A stretch of 64,000 nt of DNA. Source: Pyrenula massariospora (Eukaryota > Ascomycota > Eurotiomycetes > Pyrenulales > Pyrenulaceae). Below the pieces are notes generated by a model. The model did not search any database. It was not told the DNA's origin and saw only the letters and a program-made list of their open reading frames with translations. The stretch lies in the NCBI GenBank assembly GCA_021030905.1, contig JAGFMI010000012.1, positions 1,207,633 through 1,271,632 of the forward strand, written 5' to 3'. The translations under genes and the position numbers were made by a program. Below, piece by piece: positions 56,194 to 64,000 of the stretch (positions are counted from its first letter, which is position 1; each line of letters opens with the position of its first letter).

Positions 56194-59100
56194 CGACTCA
56201 CACGTACATTCTGCATCTGTTCTGCGTTATGCATGCAGTCTCGTGCATGGGCACGAGCGACTCTGGGCTCTAGCATTGCTTCTTGCGCCCTACAAGGCGT
56301 GTGGCGTTTTCTCACCTACATTACTTGGCTAGGAATGATTATGGATGGATATTAAAGACCACGCACCAATGGCATTGACGGGAGGAACAGGACTTGGCAT
56401 CAGCAGCGTTTTTATTGCACGGGTGGTTATTATTGTATAGTAAGCGTTATACCGCGCCATCATCAGACATGCCATGATAGCAGTCGTTTATTGATCAGAT
56501 TCCTGCCATGGGCATCCTCAAAATGGCAGCGCATTCCATCATTCCGCTTCACCTCATGCGCAACATGGGACCCAAGTTGGTACAGGGTGGCCGCCCTGCC
56601 CATCTTAGCTCCGATAGCTGAAGAGTGGACGTATGTCGAGTCGAGTAGACGGATTTGAGTCGAGCTCCCCACGTTTACGTAGTGGGTCCGATCGTACAAG
56701 ATGCTCGATACGCAAACACCAATCACGTTCAGTCGCGGTCCAAAACACCCCGAACCGAGGACTCCCCAGTCCCCCAGTGTCATGAAGAAGGGGATCTGGA
56801 ACCGGTCTGCTCTCGAGGAAAAAATTGGATACCTGGGGTGACATAGCCTGGAGACGCCTTGGTCGAAGAGCGACAAGATCAGCAGCACACCGAGACAGCA
56901 GTCCGGGGCTGCGCACGTTGTTGGTGTAACTCGACCCTGCTGCCCATGTGCTCAGCCCTGGACCCCAAAAGCCCGAGAGGCTCTCCGCACTAGGCCCGAT
57001 CGAGCACGAGGCGGGCCCATGACCGCGTCCCCCTCCGCACCTTCCACAAGCCTTACGCCGCACCTGCCAAGTTGTCTGTCGTTCCCCCTCACTGCCGCCC
57101 AACTCCGCCTGACGCCTGCCGCCTGACGCCTGACCGCCTTGTCGAGATCTTACCTCCTAACTCCAGTCCAGCACCACCACCCTCACCCTCTACACCGCAC
57201 GATGCTGCATTACCCAGTCTTCTCCCTCCAAGTCGCATCTCGATCTGCACCACCATCTACCTGACTCTTCAGCTGAGACCTTGCCCAGCGAGACCGACGA
57301 TCGTCGAAGCTCCATGGCATTATTTGGTGACTCCAATCTTAGTCGGGCCTTGCAGCCGCATTGCAACCAGCGTCGATCAGTGGAACCGGTTGGCCGGCGG
57401 TCGCTGCCCGGCCCACGGCCATGGCAATCCCGCGATACCCCGACGGTGGTTATTGCGGCGTTTGAGTGAGTCAATGGGAGGAATACGGATGCTGTCGACC
57501 TAGCTTCAATCGTCGACCATGCAACGGAGCGGTACGGCTCATGCTGCTGTTTGCGGAAGATGGTGTGCTCATGGACCCTCCTGATTGACTAATTGATGGC
57601 CAGGGCACATTGCCAGAGATAGATCATGGAATGAACCTTCTACAACGCCGTCATGGAAAGGTCACCGCATTTCTAAGCAGAGCGCTCAACATAGTGGATG
57701 CTCACCCGTTAGTATGTCGATCGGGAATCATCTCGAAGTCTTGGAAAGTGTCCATAGTAGGAAAAGATGTGAACTAAGAAGCGCGACCGGATTACCTGTC
57801 CGATCACTCGTTTCCTTGGTGTATACCATGTTCACTTCTGTCTAGCTTTTCTTGGGTTTAGCACTAACCCTCGGTCGAACTCATCTCTCTCCTACGTCCG
57901 TACGTCGGTGCTTCGCCCGGTATTATAGAGTCAATCAAACTTAGCCCTTGATAACCCTGTCCCTATTCAATCATTACCTTCTGACACTGCCATGCGACGC
58001 AACACTATGGCCTTGTCACTACATGCTGTCTTGACGTCAAAAATGGAAGGGCAGACTACGATGCTCTATTTTCTGGTAGACGACCAGTAACCCGAGGATA
58101 GATTTACCGCCTAGCCTGACGATGAAACCCGTATGCACGCTCTCACTGCAAGCGAGATGTGACACTTCTTGTGTAACTTCTGATTTGACGTTGGATCAAA
58201 CGAATCCTCGAGTCAAAGTACGCGCCTTGCTGGCCCCCATTCTCCATCGGCCTTCTTGATCCCTTCTCACGTGTGGCAGGGGTCGCATCGGCCGGCCGAG
58301 CTGGATCTCGGCCGCTGTGATACTCTTTTCACGTGGCTTGCAGTTACGCACTTTCTTCTGAACCCCTATAAGCACCGTAATTTTGCTCTCTACCCCTTGG
58401 CTGCTTGACTTTGACAAAGTCCCTACCTACACGCGATCGTCCAAGGGGAAGTCCAGCCTTGAGGCGTCAATCTACTTTCCCCGGCCTGTTAAGATCGCGG
58501 CGCACCTCCGAGCAGCGTCATGTCAACAAGTTTTACTTTGTGGTTTCACGGTTACTGTTCCACCTCCAATCACCTAAATTTGCCGGGACAGCGATTCCAT
58601 AGTTGGGTTGGACGCGTGTCTACGGAACCCTGTGCCTGTCCAGCTCCTGACTCTTTTCCGACCGTTCATGTTCCATTTGAATCTCTTCGCTCCAATGCTC
58701 TCCCCTTTCAGCTGCGTTTGCCTTATCCGAAAGGCACAGAGCGCTTTTCGTTAACCCCCCAAAAGACGACCTGACACTCAAGCATTAATTATAGCATCCA
58801 ATCTCCCGTGGCGCACTACATTTAGCAACAGAATCGTAACCATGCTAATCCATTGTGCCCGTCAGAGCCAACTTGGTCGAGCGCGGGGCCGCATTGTCTT
58901 CTTCGCCGATTCGATTCCGCTAAATGCATCGGCCCTTGGTCGTTTATTGCTCCTTCGCTCTCGGCTTACGGATCCGAAGGATCAGATCAGCCTAAGCGGA
59001 GGGGGCTGGAACACCATACCTACTAATACAAGCTGGAATTTTTAAAGTATCCATTTTATGATTTAGGATAGTGACAAATCCTGGTCGTTGCGCCATAGTT

Positions 59101-61620
59101 GTCATCGAATGGTAGCGTAAAGTATGCCATGTGGCTTCCTCACTCAAAACGCTCTAAAGCATCGCTTGATATCACGGCAGGGGCATGGTTATCCCATGGA
59201 CTTTACACTGGCATGGGATAAGACAACAATTTAGATACGGCTTAGGCGGTGAGGCTCAGGCATCCTTTAAGGGCTTGAATATCAACCGAGGCTAAAAATT
59301 CAACCTGTTCCGATGCGAAGATCGACGAGGTGGTACAGCTGTTACAGAGCTCAGCAACTGCCTAACTCCTTGCTCAAATCGAAAGATCGGAAATCCGTTG
59401 TTGTCAACACTGGTGCCGCCGTTACAGCCAATACCTGTTTGTTGTTAAATATAGGCCCAAGCTACCGGAGAGGAAGAAAGTGGTAGCAGCAGCATTTGCT
59501 CGTACATACTCACCCACCCAAGTGCAAAGTCGAAGTTCGCACCCACGACTGAAACAACGTCAAAGATTCTCAATACCAGCCACCTGTTCTCTCCTCAGCG
59601 GGCCAAAGCAAGGGCTCATTTAGAATAATTGCAGCCTGAATCTAATTGGAGCGCAACATCAGGCTTTCTCATCCTGTTGATATTTCATGGCTTCTGTTGC
59701 CGTTAGTGTCTCCACTGCTTCTGTAGTGGCCCAATCCGGCTCAGAGGTCGGCCTCCTCTATCTCCCCCTCCTGCAGCGGTGCATCTCCTTCTGTACCAAC
59801 AAGGGCTGCTCCTTTTGACGACAGCATAGAGCTCCGTTGCTTCATTCATGCGTACTTGCAGGTGTATTTGGACCCCAAGCCCCTGCGTTTGGACAAAGAA
59901 TGTTCGGATCTCTGTCCAAAGACAGCTTGATAGATTGATGAGTGCCTTGTCACTAGCCGGCCGCTGCCGAGTCCATGCCTCAGCGCAATGGTCGAGTGAC
60001 TAGCTATATAGAGGCATTGGACTGTGCATTGTTTTCAAGGGGCGACAAAATGTTTGTTTCATGAGTATGTGGGTGCCTTCTGGATCCTTGTTTCTGCATA
60101 GTGGAACCAGGGATATGACCAATTCGCTTAGCTGCACGGTTGCTGTGCCGTCTCTACGCCTCATGGAATGAAGGTGTGTTTGACTCTATTGCCCGGTCAT
60201 AAACCTAGTGGAACGTAAAGACGGTGAGGATCTTGGGGGAGAGATACACAACGTTAAGTAAACATGTTCTTATTGTTGCTTTTTTTCCTATTGTCCACCA
60301 CTCCACGAGACGTCCATCTTTAGAGTGTGTATAGTTTTCGTGTAGACTATGGTCTCATGTCGCATCACGCCGCAAGTTGCTCAATCTTAATGTTTTCAAA
60401 TCAAGGGAAACGTCGTCTTCCGATTTTGCCATTAGGTCCTCCCATCGAAGTGCTCGTTTGTTGTCGTTATCAAACAGAACACTTAGTCATCGACCTGCTT
60501 CATTTCTTTGAAGAACTACGAACAACCATCAGCAGTTTCACAGCAACACAGGATCCAGAGAACAGCACGATTGTCAAGGCCGCCTGGGAGATTTTCTCTA
60601 AGCTGAACATGCTTCCCCAAAGGCAAGGCTATGGAAACAAGAGACACATCTTTCAGGGCTTGAAACTCAAAGTAGCAGCCTTCTATTTTGGTAATTGGAT
60701 AATTTGAAAGTCTATTCGCCAGCATCTACAGCAGATAGCGCTCATCTAATCCTAAGACAGCGAAAACAAATGAGGAGTTTTCTGCACACGACGACTCTTT
60801 TTAGATGAAAGAAAGGTTGAGGATTGGACAACAGATCATTGCTACTGTGTAGATGGTAGGTTTGGCGAGCGTTGCTACTATAATTTCACAGGCATAGAAA
60901 GATCATTGCTCTTGTGGTCAACCTCCCTAGGTTTGCTCAATTATACTCGTGTTCGCTGCAGGTCAACCCCCACGACATCGTGCAATCCGGATCACAAAGG
61001 CATCTGAATATTGGTCTCTTGGGCCGCCTCCGCAACAGCATTGACCAGAGACATTTTTTTCCCTCCATGAAGCAGCTTTAAACATTCTATCTTGGTCGCT
61101 TTCCTTGCTATGTGGGTGCTCTGTCTCAGCGGCGTAGATAATTTAGGTATATTGGCAAAACTCAACGAGGTGACGTCTTTGACCCTAGAGAGAGATATTT
61201 AACCTTCTAATGTGTCATGGATCACAATGTATGGACTTTGGCAAAGTGCTATAATTTCGATTTATCACTGCCCAGTAGATAGATCATGGGACGTCTTACG
61301 TGCTCTTTCGCCCACGGAACGAATTTAAAAGTGGTCCTGGCGGTAATAAAGCAAAACACCCTAAAGCGTATTATCATCTATTTAGTTTGATCTGTTTTAC
61401 GTAACTTTAGGGCCATTATGGAAAGGTTTCTGTACTTGTTTCCTACTTTGCGATCAATCTCGAAGACGAGGCTTGAACTAGTCCTGTTTCAGTCACGAGG
61501 CTGAAGCTATTAGCCGGCCTCGTCGACCTTTTCTCGAAGCTTTCCTTCTCTGGACCATCGACAAAATTATGATTCCTTAGCTCGAGGCGGTATCCTGGCT
61601 CTACAGTCCCGTCTGGGAAG
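56194..61620. other. Gene-poor 5.4-kb region
   Basis: No supported gene. An ORF at 57072-57503 (+) is Pro/Arg-rich with competing frames and looks like GC-rich leader sequence. Two CACGTG boxes lie 62 bp apart at 58268-58273 and 58330-58335. A weak ORF at 60357-60707 is listed separately. The last 300 bp are the promoter of the oct1-like gene. Confidence 0.5.
60357..60707 (+). CDS. Hypothetical ORF (116 aa), doubtful
   Basis: A stand-alone open frame from ATG 60357 (open from 60327) to the stop at 60705-60707. The translation is mostly helical and protein-like in composition (L-V-I-D-L-L-H-F-F-E-E-L-R and I-V-K-A-A-W-E-I-F-S-K-L). There is no signal peptide, membrane segment or known domain. 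Codon use is less GC-biased than in the firm genes of the window. It could be a small gene, one exon of a longer gene, a remnant, or chance. Confidence 0.22.
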   Translation: MSHHAASCSILMFSNQGKRRLPILPLGPPIEVLVCCRYQTEHLVIDLLHFFEELRTTISSFTATQDPENSTIVKAAWEIFSKLNMLPQRQGYGNKRHIFQGLKLKVAAFYFGNWII

Positions 61621-64000
61621 ATGCAAAAGCTACCAGTACGCCAACCATGGATTTGCGCAAGATGCCTCAAACACAGAGCCACAGCGACGCCGCTTGCTAC
61701 ATTTGCACCCGGTACAAACCGTCGACACCAAACTACGACTACCAAATCCATTTACAGTACGCGCCGGCATCAATCGACTGCAACTGTAGCTCCAGCATCC
61801 CTTTCTTCTCTACCCGTCAGCTTCACCTACGCGACTAGGACTGAACAGTCCGACGACGCTAGCCTCAAAGCCATCTTCGACGATGCCATCCTCTGGCGAA
61901 CCACAACAAAATCCCACGCTCTATCCCAACCTGTTGGGCTCCTGGGGAACGAACATCTTACTTCTCCAGCTGGTTGGGATCACTACGCTCGGGACATGAT
62001 CGCGAAGTGTCGCAAACTCGCGGACAAAGTCTCTAGAGCTTCAACTGTTGAAGATTTTCGATCTATGGCCAGGGACATCGATCGGATGGGCGATCTGCTA
62101 TGTCGGGTGCTGGATGCTGCAGATTTTGTGCGGGGAATACATGAAGACAAGGAATATGCGGCGGCGGCGGATAAAGCATACTTTATGGGTTTAGATTTTA
62201 TGAATGTTATGAATACGACCGGGGTATTGAATGAGCAGCTTGAGAAGGCGGTGAAGATGCCACAGGTGTGGAACTCGTGGTCGGCGGAGGAGAAGATGGC
62301 TGTTAGGCGATTACTGGATGATTTCAACAAGTCTGCTGTATGGGTTGAGGAGAGAGAGAAGCAGAGGTTTATTGAGCTGGGTGGGGAGATTGCACAAGTG
62401 GGGAGTGAGTTTGCAAGCGGGCTGCAACCGGCGGATACATTCGTTACGTTTCGAAGGGGAGATCTGGAGGGGTTGGATCCTGAGATTATACAGAGATGTT
62501 CAACATTTGGGGGGAAGGTTTATCTCACGACTTATAGCCAGGAGTTTCGACAGGCGTTGAAAAAGGTGCATAATGAGGAATCGAGGAAGAAGATGTATAT
62601 TGCAATGAGGACTTCATCAAAGGCGCAGATCAACCGATTAGAGAGCATGTTGCGAAAACGGGCGGAAATGGCGAAGATTGCTAAGTTTCCGGACTACGCG
62701 ACAATGACTCTAGGAGACAAGATGGCTGGTACACCTAAAGCTGTGATGGATTTTCTCGAGTCTCTAAGCGCTAGCAATCAGCCTGGTCTGCGATCTCAAT
62801 TATCTACCCTCGAAACCTTGAAGAAGCGCCTCCACAACACCGGCTCCATCTTTAAACCATGGGATCGTGATTACCTCCTCCACCAACAATCTCTCGAATC
62901 TCCTACCCCAAATATGGAATCCTATCCCCATTTCACAGTTGGCTCCGCCATCCAATCCCTCTCGCGCCTCTTCACTCACCTCTACGGCCTCCGCTTCATC
63001 CCAAGTCCACCCTCTCCGGGAGAAACATGGCACCCATCCGTCCGCCGCCTAGCTGTCCACTCTGACACGCACGGTCTGATCGGTGTCATGTACTGCGACC
63101 TCTTCTCCCGGCCCAACAAACTCGGCAACCCAACACACTTCACCCTCCGCTGCAGCCGCGAAATCACCCAGTCCGAGATTTCCGAATCCTCACAGCTCGG
63201 CCAAGACCCCAACGACGGCCTCCCCACCGCCATCGCCCGTTCCCGCGTCACCGGCCAGCCCGCCCTCCACCAACTCCCCGTCATCGCCCTGGTCTGCAAC
63301 TTCAGCCAGCCGCAGTCCAACGGCGACCACCCCACGCAGAACATCCCCGCCTACCTCTCCCTCTCGGACCTGACCACCCTCTACCACGAGATGGGCCACG
63401 CCGTGCACTCCCTCCTCGCCCGCACCTCCCTGCAGACCATCTCCGGCACCCGCGTCGCTACCGACTTCTCCGAGCTCCCCAGCATCCTCATGGAGTACTT
63501 TTCCCGCGACCCGGCCGTCTTGGGCCTCCTCTTTTCCTCGTCCGAAGACGCCAACGCGACAGCGTCCTGGCTCTCCCACCTCCTCTCCACCCGCTCCCGC
63601 CGCGACGCCCCCTACGCCACCCAGTCCCAGATCTGCATGGCTATGCTAGACATGTCCTGCCACCTCTCCCCTTTTTCGTCTGCCTCATCATCAATCGACT
63701 CCACCGCCCTCTACCGCACGGTCTGGGCCACCCACGGCCCCAGCCTCCCCGCCCTCGAGCCACCGGGAACCAGCTACCAGGCCTTCCTCGGCCACATGTA
63801 CGCCTACGGCGCCGGGTACTATAGCTATCTGTTCGACCAGGCGATTGCGGGGAGGGTGTGGGAGGTTGTTTTTCAGGGCGGTAGGAAAGGGGGGGGGTTG
63901 CGGAGGGAGAATGGGGAGAGGTTTAGGGAGGAGGTGCTTGGGTGGGGGGGGGGGGGGGGGGGGGGGGAGCGGAAGGGGGGGTGGTTGGGGGGCGGGGAGG
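61621..64000 (+). CDS. oct1: Mitochondrial intermediate peptidase Oct1 (peptidase M3), 3' end cut by window edge
   Basis: A matrix zinc metallopeptidase that removes an octapeptide from presequences after the main processing peptidase has cut. The frame runs from ATG 61621 to the right edge without a stop. The N-terminus (M-Q-K-L-P-V-R-Q-P-W, then many Arg, Ser and Thr) is a mitochondrial presequence. The family block F-D-D-A-I-L-W, close to the usual F-D-x-P-x-x-F, and G-L-L-G-N-E-H-L follow. The zinc motif H-E-M-G-H is at residues 589-593, the expected place in a protein of about 770-800 aa. The downstream Y-G-A-G-Y-Y-S-Y-L-F signature is also present. After codon 774 the sequence enters a 24-G run (63944-63967), so the last part is unreliable. 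The true C-terminus is outside the window or damaged. Confidence 0.93.
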   Translation, partial: MQKLPVRQPWICARCLKHRATATPLATFAPGTNRRHQTTTTKSIYSTRRHQSTATVAPASLSSLPVSFTYATRTEQSDDASLKAIFDDAILWRTTTKSHALSQPVGLLGNEHLTSPAGWDHYARDMIAKCRKLADKVSRASTVEDFRSMARDIDRMGDLLCRVLDAADFVRGIHEDKEYAAAADKAYFMGLDFMNVMNTTGVLNEQLEKAVKMPQVWNSWSAEEKMAVRRLLDDFNKSAVWVEEREKQRFIELGGEIAQVGSEFASGLQPADTFVTFRRGDLEGLDPEIIQRCSTFGGKVYLTTYSQEFRQALKKVHNEESRKKMYIAMRTSSKAQINRLESMLRKRAEMAKIAKFPDYATMTLGDKMAGTPKAVMDFLESLSASNQPGLRSQLSTLETLKKRLHNTGSIFKPWDRDYLLHQQSLESPTPNMESYPHFTVGSAIQSLSRLFTHLYGLRFIPSPPSPGETWHPSVRRLAVHSDTHGLIGVMYCDLFSRPNKLGNPTHFTLRCSREITQSEISESSQLGQDPNDGLPTAIARSRVTGQPALHQLPVIALVCNFSQPQSNGDHPTQNIPAYLSLSDLTTLYHEMGHAVHSLLARTSLQTISGTRVATDFSELPSILMEYFSRDPAVLGLLFSSSEDANATASWLSHLLSTRSRRDAPYATQSQICMAMLDMSCHLSPFSSASSSIDSTALYRTVWATHGPSLPALEPPGTSYQAFLGHMYAYGAGYYSYLFDQAIAGRVWEVVFQGGRKGGGLRRENGERFREEVLGWGGGGGGGERKGGWLGGGE
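63944..63967. repeat. Homopolymer run of 24 G inside oct1 coding sequence
   Basis: Immediately after codons for V-L-G-W the sequence becomes 24 consecutive G and stays almost purely G to the window end. Family members normally have only a short W-G-G-G motif here. The run most likely reflects a sequencing or assembly error near a low-quality contig end, though a real expansion cannot be ruled out. Confidence 0.7.

Noticed and set aside
57072-57503. Pro/Arg-rich ORF of 143 codons
   Set aside because: Three frames are open together in GC-rich DNA, without a motif or good start context; it looks like leader or spacer sequence.
63190-63590. Minus-strand ORFs of 129 and 69 codons and a plus-strand out-of-frame ORF near the HEMGH region
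   Set aside because: They overlap the zinc-peptidase domain of oct1 in the wrong frames and have biased low-complexity composition.

Overview
The window is nuclear DNA of a filamentous ascomycete (Pezizomycotina). The genes are monocistronic and lie on both strands. Introns are short (about 40-105 nt) with GTRAG-type donors and CTAAC/CTGAC-like branch sites. The content is typical of such fungi: alternative oxidase, carotenoid genes, many-exon secreted proteins and small cysteine-rich secreted proteins. The order or genus cannot be fixed from the sequence. Both window edges cut genes. All splice models were built by eye from splice consensus, reading-frame phase and family similarity.

Left part (1-16.6 kb), mostly housekeeping: a proline iminopeptidase cut by the left edge (-); a 1255-aa predicted mitochondrial protein (-); a conserved fungal protein of 539 aa (-); a four-exon acylphosphatase with a 12-nt first exon (+); an Mtm1/SLC25A39-type mitochondrial carrier (-); an FBXO9/Pof7-type F-box protein (+); an Mtq2-type eRF1 methyltransferase (+); and an acyl-CoA ligase-like enzyme (-).

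Middle (16.6-44 kb), more accessory in character: a cysteine-rich single-pass membrane protein (+); an arsenite methyltransferase with a Cys-rich tail (+); an 11-exon secreted 706-aa protein with a central glycine zipper (-); a divergent carotenoid pair made of phytoene desaturase (-) and a carotenoid cleavage dioxygenase (+) sharing a 782-bp promoter; alternative oxidase (+); three small secreted proteins; SWR1 subunit Vps71 (+); and a TauD-like 2-oxoglutarate dioxygenase (-).

Right part (44-64 kb): APC/C subunit Apc2 (-), the V-ATPase assembly factor Pkr1 (-), a C2H2 transcription factor (+) isolated between gene-poor stretches of 6.6 and 5.4 kb, and the mitochondrial intermediate peptidase Oct1 (+), cut by the right edge.

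The desaturase and the dioxygenase very probably act in one carotenoid pathway of the neurosporaxanthin or apocarotenoid type. Mtm1, Oct1, alternative oxidase and the 1255-aa protein are mitochondrial. No transposase, reverse transcriptase, tRNA or rRNA gene was recognised. One short diverged dispersed repeat, with copies near 1.4 kb and 27.1 kb, is the only hint of old mobile DNA.
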